NCBI RefSeq assembly: GCF_039555335.1
Contig: NC_092628.1
Coordinates: 102,446,647 to 102,510,646, forward strand
Source of the DNA: Amphiura filiformis
Lineage: Eukaryota > Echinodermata > Ophiuroidea > Amphilepidida > Amphiuridae
DNA: 64,000 nucleotides
Reading direction: 5' to 3'
Shown: positions 38,601-53,000 of the stretch, piece by piece
How positions within the stretch are numbered: the first letter of the stretch is position 1
Layout of the letters: every line of letters begins with the position of its first letter
Translations under genes and position numbers: made by a program
Notes under the pieces: model-generated
What the model was told of the DNA's origin: nothing
Databases searched by the model: none
The model's input: the letters and a program-made list of their open reading frames with translations, nothing else

Positions 38601-41600
38601 TTGCGAAGAAACTCATTGAGTGCTTGTTGGCTGCTTTTCTGCTCTGTGAGCGCTGTCTGGTGTACTTTCTTGAGTGATCTCATCAGTCTTTCAGCGATGC
38701 CATTAGCTTGTGGCCATCTAGGCATTATCTTGCGATGTTGAAATCCCATCTGTTGCGCAAACTTGGCAAAGTCATCACTGTTAAAAGGCGGGCCATTGTC
38801 AGTGCGCAAAACCTCGGGGATGCCAAACATTGCGAACATCTAGTTTAGGGATCACCGCCTTTGCTGATGTTGATCTCACTGGTTCGACTACGGGAAAGCG
38901 ACTGTAATCATCAATGACTACAAGCAGGTAGCCTTTGTTCTGTTCTATTTCTTTAAAGTCTGCGCTTAGGTGTGTCCATGGAGCAGCTGGTAATTCAGAC
39001 ATGTGTACTTCTTCATGACTGTTGTCTACGTGTGTGGCTTGACACGGTATGCATTTTGCAATGGTTTCCTCGACTTTCTTGTCTATCCCCGGAAACCATA
39101 CTTTCTGTCGAAGTAGCTGCTTTGTTTTGACCATTCCAAAATGATCTTCGTGTGCTAGGTCGATGACCTTTTGGCGCAGCGATTGAGGTACTATGATCCT
39201 ATCATTGCGAAGTAAGACATCATATGAGGTTTCTGTGATCTCATCTTTTACGCGATTTAGAAGTGTCAGCTCTGTCTTGACATTCCCTGTTGCATCAGCG
39301 ATTTCTTTCTGCCATGAGTTAGAGCGGTGTGCCTGCTTACATCGCTGTAGAGGTTCGTCTGTTTCAATAACTTCTTGAATGTCTTTCAAACTCACAGACT
39401 CGGGAATGGCATTATTAAGAATAAAGTTAACATGTTCGTCTGTCCATTTCTGGTGCGGTCCTGGAGAGTGGATGGCGAGATAGGTAATCTGCTGGATTGT
39501 TCTTGGCAGGGCGGTATACAACTTCATAAGTGTATTGCTGTAGTTTCAAGATAAGCTTCTCAACGCGGCAAGGCGGTTTAGAGTGCACATTGTTAAATAG
39601 CGGTACCAGTGGTTTGTGGTCAGTCACAATGGTAAATTCACTACCGTATAAGTACAAGTGGATATGCCGACAGCCCCATGCTGCTGCTAAGGCTTCGCGT
39701 TCCGTTTGCGAATAACGTTGTTCTACCTCGGTCAGCGACCGGCTGGCTAGGGAGACTAGAGTTGATGCGTTATTAGTGTCATCAAGTTGCACGAACATTG
39801 CGCAACCTCTGTGCGTACGTGTGGATTAAAGTAGGCCATATTGCAATGTTCGGTTATGGACTCTTTGATCTGCTTGAGGGCGCTTTCTTGTTTCTGTCCC
39901 CAGGTCCATAGTGTCGCGTCCTTTATCAATAACCGCAGTGGTTTAGAGATCATGGCTAGTCGCGGGATGAATCGCGAGCAGTATGTAGCGAGTCCTAAGA
40001 AGCTGCGGACCTCTTCCTTGTTGGTTGGTGTCGCTGCGTTCTGCAAGCTCTCAACTTTATCTGGCGATGGAGAGATTCCGGCAGCACTGAAGACATGACG
40101 AAAGAATTCAATCTTTTCTTTGTTGAAGGCACACTTGTTCTTGTTTAATGTCAAGTTTCTTTCGCGCAGTCGCTGTAGACAGTTAGCGAGGCGTTGCTTG
40201 TGTTCCTGCGGATCTTTCGCGTACACAAGGATATCATCGCTGATGTTGATGACTACTGTGTTTAACTACTGGTACGTGATTGGTTAATCGCCTAATTGAG
40301 TTACGGGCGCACAACACTCTACATGTCCAGAACTGTTACTTTTGAATTCTACAAGTTTAATGATATTAAAATATCTCTATTTCCGTGTTATTGTATTTCA
40401 ATACATAAATAAATGATTCCCAATGAGTTCAATTCATTTTTTTCTCTTTTCAGGAACTAATGTGCCAGTCCCTGACTACCATTGGGATTTTAGCGGGAAA
40501 ACATACTACAACTCTATAGACTACGATGTCTGCTCATATTCGCCAAACCGATATGTCTACTCCTTACAAGGTGTTCAAACTGGTCGTGTACATGGAGACC
40601 TCTCCTTAATGGATTCCTATCCAGGGTCGGATACAAAGTGTGCGTTATTTTTCAATGGGTCTATAGTGGTTGAAATTGATGGGTTCAATAAGTCATGCGT
40701 TTCACAGCCAAGTAGATGTAGTCATGGGTTTTCTGTGTCATTATGGATGATATCAAATACAGCAGAATCTGGGTGAGTTTTTACATGATTTTGTTTGTTT
40801 CGAAGAGTCTGTGATATAGTCGTACACTATTAAAACGATCAGCAACGATTCTGAAATCCCCTTAATCACCAATATTATTCCATTCATTCTTTAGGCCAAT
40901 TCTGATGTCTACAGGAAATGACCCGGGACAAGGTCGCAATACAGACGGGTTCCTCATTAGAAAAGACAATAGAACGCTTAAGATCAACATGCAATCGTGC
41001 ACAGATGGTATACAGGTGTCTTTAAAGGACCCATTACCATCTGGTTGGTTCCATCTAGTAACCACCTTCCATCCACACAACAATAGCGACATTCAGGTCT
41101 TTATTAATGGGCAAGAAATGACGACGGAGAAAATGATGCGAGAGCTCTCCTCACCAACGATAGATGCCCCACTTTTAGTATCTGGATCAAACGGCAGTTC
41201 AGGATCTTCAGCTCAAAAGGAATTTGGTTTGAGTAACGTTAAGATTTTTAATCATAAGCTTAGCTTAGACGAAGTGACACGACTTCACTATGCTGATGCG
41301 CATCGTAAGTACAAATATTTAAAATACAAACTACAAAAGAATTAAGGTACCAGTTCAGCCCTGTATATCTTAAAGAAAGACAAATGATGTTGAAATTATA
41401 ACCATCAGCCAATACCTGTACCCGTTAACTTTGCAATGGAATAAACTGTAACTTTTCATTTTGCACCTTTCTTGGGATTTTTGAATGAAGTAAAAGATGC
41501 AGTTATTGGATTCTTGTGAGGCGGATATGTGAAATAGATGTTCACTTCTGGCAGAAATCATAAGAATTAGTACTTCGGGGTTCTGAAGTATGCTGATTTC

Positions 41601-44600
41601 AAAAATCTGAGGATACAAATAATATGAGTATCCGTTTTGCAGCCATCTTTGATTTCAAAATTACCGCCTTTGAAAAATATTGAATTTTCAATATCTCAGC
41701 CTATGATGTTAAAAATTGGTGCCAATACCCATAATTATATTGCCAAGGAACCCATAAAAAGAATTTTTTAACATGAGAACTGTTACCTTAAGGGGTGTCT
41801 CCGGCAATCACAACATTATGCCTTATATGTAAGAAAATAATTATCAAGCACGAATCACGTGGTTTTATTTAAAACAAACTCATAATGACCATAAAAACAT
41901 CCGTCTCTCAACACGCGATATTCAACCTTCCCGGGCGCCGAAATTGTCGAGTGCAATGATGTCCCAGTAATTGAGTAATACAGGGTGTCCCATAAAAATT
42001 ACCGGGCGAATGAATTTGGACGTAAGTCGAGAAATAGACATCAAAATCCAAAAATCCAAACATCAGCGTGTAGCCCATCTTATTCTGCATCTTATATGCC
42101 AATTTTACTGGAGTCGGTTGGCTGATTGCAAAGAAATGAGCGATTACATAACACATGCGTCAATTCACTTCATTCCAAGTTTGAAAGAAAGATCATTCAA
42201 CACAATGCGCACTCAATGGGCTTTATAAAAATTTTGTTCTGTGAAATCCTTTCCGTTCTTTTTAAACAATCTGTTTCTTGCAAAACATTTGATAAGGTTT
42301 TGTTCAAATTTAAAAACCATGCACGATATTGAAAATGAAAGCTTGCATGTAAGATGGTGCTCAGTACTTGTATGTATCTTTTTTGTTGTTGTTAATGTTG
42401 ATATAAATGTGGCATAAAGAATTATTGCGTGAAGAATTCGAGCTGGCTTAAAAAGTTTCTCACACACATAAACATGTTTGGTATATTTCCAAGAAATGGT
42501 AATGCAAAGTTTAACTCTTTTAAAACGTCAACATTAATGTTGCATAGTATCAAAAATCACACGTAAAAGTTGTAAGCACTTGATTGTTGCCATTCTTGGC
42601 TCAAATGTTCTTTGGAAAGATAAAATATACCATATTTGCACAACCTAAAGAATTAAAGTTGGAAAGCTTCCAATTGCAGAAATCAAAGTTATTCATCTTC
42701 AGTGAAAGCATGAATAACATAACAACACCGTCGGATTATAAAATAGATAATGTGTGGACTAAATTTAATGAGATACACAAACTTTAGGAAGCGGTGAGCG
42801 AGTATGAAAAAACCGCCTGTTATTCAAACTTGGAATGAACTGCTTTGATGCGCGCATTATGTAATCGTTAATTTCTTCGCAACCAGTCACCCGAATCAAA
42901 TAAAATGTTCGTATGTGATGCACAATAAAATATGCTATGCGCTACATTTTTAATTATTTGATTCTGATGTCTATTTCGCGACTTACGTTCAATTTTATTC
43001 TCGCGGTAATTTTTTCTGGGACACCCCGTACAATGAAGGCTGACGATAACCATTACATTATTGCACTTACAGTTTCAGCGCGGGAATTTTGAATATCGCG
43101 TGGTGAAAGCCGACTGTTTTTATTCGTTTTTATGGTCAATATGAGTTTGTTTAAAAAAAATCGTGCTTGATAATGATTTTTCTAACATATCGTCGGCCGT
43201 ATCACATACTGACGTATTCGACATTTTTAAAATTTTGAGAAAATTGGTATATTAGTTTGTTATGTTCTACTCTACGACGTATATATTCACCAAAAGGCAT
43301 GCCTCAAAGTGGCTTAATTATTAAGATATTAATTAATTTAATTTCGTCGTATTTACAAAACCTTGAAATGTCTGCATCACATAACGACGTATTTGCCGAT
43401 CACGTATTGACGTATTTGATTTAATATTGATTTTTGCCGAATAAGTTATGCTCTGTTAGTGATATGTGAATTATATTAAAAATATGGTATATTTGCATTA
43501 CTGTTAATCTGGTTTTAATCGGCAATTATATTTTAATCAAGATTATGCAGCAAATGAAAATCGCTAGATTCTCAAGTTCGATTTGCTCGAAATGCGTATT
43601 TTGCAAATACGTCAGTATGTGATACGGCCGACGATATAAGGCATAATGTTATGATTGCCGGAGACTCCCTTGGATCAGCTTGGATTTCAAAATGGCCGCA
43701 ATTTTAACATAGTGTGTTGAATATCTTGGCCTGTGATGGTCACATAATGCTAAAATTGATGGCAATACCCATATTTGTAATGCCAAGGGTCCCACAATAT
43801 GCATCATAAACATGAGAAATTCTACATTAAAGCAGACATATTTCAAAATGGCCGCCATTTGAATACAGTAGTATCCTTTGTAATCTTTGCAACACAAGTA
43901 ACATGGCACTTGGTAGTCCTATCAAGGGTCCCAAATACCACATTAAGCAGCAGAACTATTTCAGTGGACTTGTCATCTTGAATTTCAAAATGTATGGTTT
44001 GCGTACAGAAATCATTACCTGTACATTGAAATGAATAGATAATAATTATGTATATACATTTCCATTTTCATTACAACTTTACTAAAGTTGTAAGACGGTT
44101 GGAATTAGCTAATATTGGATATTACCGTTACAATGCCATTGTTCACACTGATCAGCGCAGAACCACAACTGTGTACATTTCAGATTTGCATTATAGTATT
44201 TACATTTATGAAGGTTGTCATTCATCCAGGTATAATGGAATGTTCCTGATTACGGAATTGTAGTCCCTGCCAAATTGTGTCGAAGCCCGTATTCTTCATG
44301 AAACATTTGCGGATAAATTCAAAATAAATGGTTAATTGTATGCCAAATTGAGAATATGCAATCGAAGCAGAATTTCTTTCTGCGTATTATGACACCTCAT
44401 TTATTGCAATGGTCCCAATATTGATGTCGCAGCGTACATTTAAATGAAAGTAACTCAAGATTTGAAAGTTGCAGCAAAATCCCATTGCCTTGTATTCAGT
44501 GTCCATTGGATTATTTGTCTTGTTTTGTGAATTTGGAGGCGGTCCAAACATGTAATAATCAATAAAAAATGTCATTATTCACATCTGTGGTCATTGTTTA

Positions 44601-46947
44601 CCCATATTAAAACATTACAAGTTTTTTTTCTGTTTACCCATATAAAGTTCAAGAAGTGGAAGACCAAGAGTTACATCACACGTCACAATCAGTCAATTTG
44701 GATCTAACTGCTGGGATCAAACTTACCACCGATGCACAACTTGTAGGCTATTTAGGACCTTGTTAGTCAGACAACAATATTGAAATCTTCATGTTTCAAT
44801 ATGACATTACGTGAATAATGATTACTGATGTGAATAATGACAATTTTTATTGATTTTCAAGTGTTTTGATCCCCTCCAAATGCACAAAACCAAAAGAATA
44901 ATCAAATGAGAGGTGATAAGATTTCCTTCAATGGATACTGAATACAAGGCAATAGGATACACCACTCTTCGCCATACATACATTCTCCCAGCCACATTTC
45001 CCTAACATAATATGAAATTTAAAAAAAAAAGGAAATTTAGTTCGGCAGAGGCGCCGGCGGGGCTCGAACCCACGCTACACTGCACCGCTATCATGTAGGC
45101 CTATACATTATCGACATATTAAAATGTACGCTGCGACATCAATATTGGGACTATTGGAACAAATGAGGGGTCATAATGTGCAGAAATAAATTCTACTTCG
45201 ACTGCATATTCCGAATTTGGCATACAATCAACGGTTTAGGAATAATGTTCATTATTTAAAGGGGAAGGCTTAATTGCTTTTTGGTAGATGTTTAGGTAGC
45301 AGGTGACTATCCGATAACGTTTTGGAAAACTATAGAGGATACATTTCAGGTAGCAGGTACCGGATGACTACCCGATGACTTTTCTGGAAAACTAGCGGAT
45401 AACTACGTAACGGTGATAGCGGACAACCTTTGGTGACAATACCTGGCCTGGTGACCTCTTCGGAGACTTCCTGTTGACCTTTTGCAGAACTACAAATTCA
45501 TGAATATCCACTAATTTATTAGGCATTGTAGCTTATTAAATGAATTGTATTTCTGGGAAACAATATGGATAACTCATTTGAAATAAACTCAACCCAGAAA
45601 GTATCGAAACGATTAAAAATGGTCAGATATTTTGGGAACTGAAATATATAGCAAAAACTTATTTAATGTATATAAAGCGCAGCTTTCGCCTGAGCATTTT
45701 GATAGCTCTTTTGTTGCTCTACGATATCATTTGGTCGAGTTATGGGCGCTTGAGTGGCTTCAAGTCGGATTTTGAAAGTTGCACTTGGCTCCTATTCAAG
45801 CCAAATGCGTTCATCGTGTACACACACACACAAGACAAAGGACACCGATGTGCTCTGTTTACTTAACCATGAACTTTACTTTATTTTACTCCTTCGACTT
45901 CCAACTTCAATACTTGCTACCCTTTACTTATCTCTGACTTATCTCATGAACTCTTTCTGCTGATATCTCAATACTTGGTGTGCCCACCATCACAGTCTAT
46001 CACTGCCTGGATTCGTCGTCGCATGCTCTGAACAAAGCATTTGGCTTGAATAGGAGCTAAGTGCAACTTTCAAAATCCGACTTGATGCCGTTCAAGCGCC
46101 CATAACTCGACCAAATGATATCGTAGAGCAACAAAAGAGCTATCAAAATGCGCAGGAGAAAGCTGCGCTTTATATACATTAAATAAGTTTTTGCTATATA
46201 TTTCAGTTCCCGATATATCTAACCATCTATAATCGTTTCGATACTTTATGGGTTGAGTTTATTTGAGTTTGTGGGACACTTCCGGATATCTTCCCGGAAA
46301 CTTTTGGATAACTTAAGCTGGGTATCCGCAAGGTATACGCTAGCGGCACTTTCGGATAACTCTGGAAAAGGTACATGTACCCGAACGGTTACTGAATGGT
46401 CATCGGGTGGTCATCCGGAACTTTTTCTTTTTGCTATAAAATTGAGTATCAAAAATGATTAAATATATAAAAGGCAGTTGCTTTCTTTGATATTTCAGCT
46501 TCATCTCTGGAAGTCCTCCAACTGCAAGACGTATCCAACAACCCAGACCAGATTGATTTACAATGCATTGTGAAGACATGTGCAGATAACCCAACCATAA
46601 ACTGGCTATACTATCCGAATATCACTGCACTATTAACAGAAGACCTTACCATTCTGTATGGAAGTACAGAAAAGAGAAGTAAATGCCAGATTGTGTATAG
46701 ACTTCGGAGAGAGTACAAAGCAGGGGTGTACGTTTGTGAACCAAGAGTAGGTGGTTCTTACGCATACAAGGTTGTTAAACTTGGTAAGTTTTCTGTGACA
46801 TTCCGCAGTTGTCAGTCATCTATAATGCCTGTCATTGCCGTAACATTTAATAACATCCTGCTTATCTCTAAAACACTTTTGGTGTTTATTTAATATAATT
46901 ACCATGAGACCGCTATAATATGAACGCTTTATTATTATTATTTATTA

Positions 46948-47017
<70 letters not shown>

Positions 47018-50000
47018 GTTCATTTGAATTTCAGATTCGTCCCGTGATTCAACACTTGATATAAAAACAGACACAGTTGGGAGCTCAACTCTTGAAATGG
47101 CAACAAACTCTGCCAGAGAGGAGATTACAATCACAAACAGTCAGGTATTGTTCAATGAACAAGTTTGCAACCATTGTAAGGATAGCACTTCGTTTCACCG
47201 TCATAAAAAAGTTTAAATATAAAATTACACACGCTACACAATAGTATTGGAACATTGGTGAGAACAGAAGGATACCGCAAACTGTATGAACATTGATCCA
47301 ATATCCTGTCCATATCACGTGACTATTGCATGGAAATGTTCTTAAAGCAAGATTAGAAAATGGGATGGAAGGTGTCACTTGGCAGTAAAACGGGAATCCG
47401 TTCCATTCATCCCATTTATTAACCTAAAATACTTATATTTCAGCAAAGAACACCTAGTAAGTCATGTGAAATCGACAGGATATTGGATCAACGGTCGACT
47501 TACAGTTTGCGGAATGCTTCTTTTGTTTCAGCATTGTTGCAATTCCTTAGTGTGTGTACTACATGAGAGTGCGACTTATAGCCTATACATTATTTATTCA
47601 ATAAGAATAACATCATTTACATTTTTACATTTTATCTTAGATGCGATTGTATATTTTTTTGATACAGCCTGAATTTATTTCATTTTATTATTGATTTCTT
47701 TATTTACGTTTGATGTGTATGCATTTATCTGTACACCAATGTTTCATTTTCAGCAAATAAGACCTTCAACATCAAGTGACGAACTCCTCGCCACGGTTAC
47801 GCAAGAATTGCTTGTCACTGATATCATTTACGAAGAGGACTCATCAAGGGAACATCAAGCTATTTCAACCAGTAGCGATGCAATACCATTCAGTGAAGAA
47901 AATTCTGTCGGAACAGACAAAGATTTAATCGTAACAAGAAAGGAACATAATTTGGAAAATAATGAAGAAATATCAAATTTTATCCTGAGCATCCCATCTG
48001 CAAGTCGTGTAAGTCACAAAGTTATTTTTGGTTAGTTATTTGGTTATTTTTTTATTTTGCCTTCTTACATGTATTGAACCAATCAGATATGTGGTAAGAA
48101 TAGTCAATAGCGATGAAGCGGATTAAACTAAAAATGGCTAAGAGATCTAACATCTCTATTTGGATTGGTTATATTATAATAATATTGGTTTTTTGCTTAA
48201 CAAAACCAAGTGAATTTTTACTCACTACAATATTCGTCGGAGGACTTCATCAGGTTTGACTGATATGGTCATCCGATCCACTTCTGAAGTCTGCAAAAGA
48301 GACTAAGGAACACCGGAAACCACTCAGAATTGTTTACCGGGAAAGTGGATCAGTTAACCCTATCAAAATGTTTAATCACGGTTATCTATAAGTAGTGGCC
48401 ACAGGGCTAGCTTTTTTGACATTTGAAGTCATATTATTTTACAAACTTTCATAGCGGCCGAAAACATGTGTATTTAAACCTGAATAAAACTTGAATAAAA
48501 CTACCACAAATTATATGATCACATGATGTTCATTATATTGTTTTTAGGAAAGTGTTGTGAAGGAGCTAAGCGATTTTAATCGGGTAGAACTTGAACGTAA
48601 GTTACTGCATGTATCAACCATCCAAGGCTATAGCCTACCAGGCGTCCCAATAAAAACAGAACCCTTATTGCGCTCTCTGTTTCTCCTATTTCAGTATACT
48701 CACTTCAGAAGAACCAAAGACATACCAAACAGCCCTTTTTTCAGGCTACCTTTTATCCCCAAAAGAGAAATGACATGTTGTAAATAAAAAACAAAACAAG
48801 AAACAACAAAAAGTCATAAATAATCAAGAACAAAAAGTTTAATAGCAAATATAGCAAGATATAAGTCCCATCCCACATCCATTTTGCCGACAAGTTAATG
48901 ACACTTAACACAATCCATAGCACATAGGCCCACCAGTAAAGCCCATTCCCTAAATAAAGTACGTTATTTATAAAGTTATCATTGAGGAAGGCTTGATATT
49001 CATGCGTTGAACGTGTACTCCATATTCCAATCTGTGAAGTAGCCGAACCTCCTCCGTGGACAGATAGAAAATTGGGTACATTTCTTTAAGAAGAGCATAT
49101 CTTCAAACAAAAGTTGTGAGCCGATTGAAATATTTCTTTCGGTTTATTAAAGTCAACGAATAAAGGTTTCTTTACATACCAAAATATTTGATTTACTCTT
49201 CAGAAATAAGAGAAAAAGAGGGCGCAATGAGGGTTCTGTATTTTTGGGACACCCTGTATACATATATATTTATTGCTTCATCTTAATGGAAATCCCATCC
49301 CAATGGTGCCTCCTATACAGGTAGCACAAAAATTAGGTAGCATTTCATGAATTATGACCTGACAGCCAAAGAGAGGGGCGATTTCGAATATAAAGGTAAT
49401 GATAATGATAATGACCACAAAGATGTTTTAGTTAATTAACTAAAAGAACTCATGATTATTTGTACCATATTTTCAAAACTACACAATGTACACAAACTTT
49501 GATACATTCCGGTGTTAACGGATCACATCTCAACGTTCATCAAATGGAACATGAAAGACATCGGCTGCTAGAGATTCAAACAATTTATTCTCCCTTCACT
49601 ATCTAGTTCTATCTATCGAAAAGCTTCAACTAGACAGCATTGACTATCAATTTGAGCATAAGCTTTCACGAAAAGAACACACATCAACCGAAGGACAAGA
49701 ACGTGATGGAGGCAAGGATAAGCGATTGATTGGAGGAATAAGACTACCTTTCATATCTTCTTCCTATAGAAAACCAGCGGGTAAGTATGCCTTTTCGTTT
49801 TTAAAGCCAACAAAGTTTACATCCAAAGAGTTCGAGAATATTCATTATCCATATGCTTCCAATCTTGTGTATATTCTTTGCTTCAGAGGACGTGACGCTT
49901 GCCATTGCGTATGGTACACCCAGCCAGGATAAGGAGTACCAGGTCAACGTGACTTCTTCAGGGTTCGTAGTATGCTATTTAATGTATGATATCGATGAAG

Positions 50001-53000
50001 TACTGCATGAAAATATCTTTTAAACAATCATTCATTGTTTGCTTATGTAAATGCCACATATTTTATCTATCTATCTATAGGTGTGTTTAATAGAATTTAA
50101 AAATAAAATGGTCTTGATAAAGCCTAGTAAAATTTTAAAATGTAAGAGGTTTTGAAGACGCATTTATCAAACATTTAAATCATTAATATTGTAATGAAGA
50201 TTATTTTTTAATATTGTAATGAAGATTATGTTACTACTAATATGAAAAGAAGTCACCATCGTGCTTTGGCTTTGTTTAGTTATAGATGTGCCCCATTTGG
50301 AATTGAATCTGAAGTCACCATCGTGCTTTGGCTTTGTTTAGTTATATATATGCCCCATTTGGAATTGAATCTGAAGTCCCCATCGTGGTTTGGCTTTTGT
50401 TTAGTTATATATATGCCCCATTTGGAATTGAATCTGACAGATACATTAACATTTCCATGGATACAAAGAAGTACAAGCATCCCTAGATGGACTGCTCAAT
50501 GACGTCATAATCGCTGATTGTCGTTTATGCCAGTCAAAATCGTGCACAAATTCTATAAATTTTCTGCTTTTGTCAAATACAATTCTATTCTATTATTATA
50601 TATTTATATATTTATTCCCTCTTTGATATTGTAACCTTTGATTAGTGTAAAGGGATACACACAATTTCAGGCATCATGCTTATGCTTGAATCTCCTCCAT
50701 CTGTTTTATTCTGATGTGACTATTTTGCTTTGATGGAAAATAAGAATACGATACGATATTAAGGCAACGCGATCTTTTGTTGGTCGAAGCAATCAAGAAA
50801 TCGATTTTCATTGTCTAAATCAATATTTTATTATTAACACTTTGAAGTTTTGCAAAAGTTCATTCTACAAATCATATACTCTAAAAACTTGCTTGATTTG
50901 TTGTTGTTAATGAGGTATGTGCGTTGTACAAAAGTGTTGTTGTTTCAACCCTCTTTACAACACAACTCAAGAACCACAGGACCTACAAAAGTATATCAAT
51001 GATACATGGTGAGTAAAAAAAAGTGCAATAGAACCGAGTTGAACCTTTTAGGTTTTAAAACCTTTTATAAATAACATATTCATTTGTGATCTTATGTGAA
51101 AAAAGCAAGGAATTAGCATTTACCGTTTTGTTTTTATGACACATTTTATAGCGATATTTTTATTTAATGTTTGTCCAAGAGACATCTAAAATTTGAATGT
51201 CAGCCCACTCTGTGTAAGGTAGATTTGGAACAACTGCCATTTTCTTAACCTCATTGGCATTGAAATAAAATGGAGCACCCAGAGTGTTATTGCTCTTGGT
51301 CTTGTTTAAGGAGAAGAAACATTATTTGTTGTTATTTTCATTTTCCCTTTACTTTAAAAATGTTTGTTCTCTATCAAAAACATGTAAATTTGAAGGCGGG
51401 TTTTTCAAATGTCGAAATGAAATGCGCGCAAATTGTAGTGGAGTGAATTGCAAACTATCCAGTAAGTTGGACATATTGGGATTAAAAAACTGGAGTTGGA
51501 GTTGAGTGAGGTATGAAAGACTTAAAGAAATGTTAGAAAGTTTGTTTGAACAGAAAAAAAGAAATTAAAATAACACAAAAATCAATCTTATTTAAGTTAA
51601 AGTCAGTTTCAGAGCTGATGCCTTTATCGTGCATTGTATGCTCTCAATCAAAACACATGGCACCTCGTGGACAAATAATGAAATTGGGTATCTCAGCAAA
51701 AGGACTCATAAAGTTAAACGGTAGTAGCGAGTCACTTCATTTTTTTCACAGAAGGTGATTATTGAGTGCGACATTTATAGAAACTTTCAATAATGGGAAA
51801 GTTCAACTTGATTCTTACATAAATATCGATTCTTTGCTCTATTGCACTCTTTTGACTCACCCTGTATTTGCATTCTTCAACACACTCGCTATGAAATGAG
51901 CAATGCTAATTTTTCCAAAGCTCACTACTATTCGCAAGATATACCAATGAGTTGAATTTGTGTGAGGGTTGTGTTAAATGGATGGGTGCGTACCAGTCTT
52001 GGATACATTTTGTGCACGTATTCGAGTTTCCAATTCAATAAGTATGGATTTATAATTTATTATTTTTGTTCCATTACAGGGAGCACATACAAGGTACTCT
52101 GGACGATGGTATTTTATTCATATGGGCTTTTATCGCCAACAAGGAAGTCTCTGTCCATACAAACTTCAGCATAGTAAAGAAACAGGTATTAAAATAAGAA
52201 ATAGTAGGTTAATAATAATGAAAAACACACAATCGGTCATGAGGGTTTGTTATACTTGAAAAACCAAACCAAAACAAACAAACAACCACAAAACAAAAAA
52301 ACAAAACAAACAAACTGACAAACCAATAATATTGAGCTAATGCTCCTTCTGTGAACACGCTAAATAAATCAGATTATCTAATACTACTCACTCTATTAGT
52401 TTTAACATTAATTTTTTGTCAGGTGGAGCAAAAACCCGGTGAAAAACGACATTGTTCCTTTTGGGATGAAGAAATAAGGTATGTTTTCCACATGATGTCT
52501 AAACTGTGCAAACCGCGGTGATAAAACTACAGATATTATTATATATTAACTAAAATTACATGCATTTACAATTTTAGCAAACATGAATTGTCATACTCTG
52601 AAAGTATAATGATACTCTTAAATGTGTGTACGAAATAGTATGTCTCATGGCTCCATGAAAGAGTGGTTTTACTCTTTTGGAGTTTTTTCAATCTTTTTTG
52701 AGCGATTTTCACTTCCTTTTTTACTCTTCTCGCTCTTTTATGAGTTTTAACATGCGATTTAAAGTTCTCCAGTTCTTAATTTTACAAAATGTGACGATTG
52801 TTTTTCAGAATGTGGTCGACAAAAGGTTGTCAAACTTTGACAAATCGCAATTCAGTAGAGAGTGGGGCAGTGACGTGTGTGTGTAACCATACCACTAGTT
52901 TTGCCATTATACTTCAAGTAGTTGATTTCCAGGTAGGTCTCGTAATATCGTTGACGTGTGATCATTTCACAAAGGAAGGGATGGGGTATTCGATTTGAAA

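Larger units (their letters stand above)
41790..43671. mobile_element. Foldback element (GTCTCCGGCAATCA ends), with nested insertions
   Basis: The left arm starts AGGGGTGTCTCCGGCAATCA and runs to about 41965. The right arm is split: 43078-43190 and 43634-43671, ending TGATTGCCGGAGACTCCCTT. The loop received a mariner-type element (41979-43030), and the right arm received a MITE (43191-43633). A second copy of this family lies at 57666-58443. Confidence 0.82.

Noticed and set aside
48557..48787. 76-codon frame extending receptor exon 48548-48596
   Set aside because: A good GTAAGT donor lies at 48597 and the rest of the frame reads into the inverted-repeat element.
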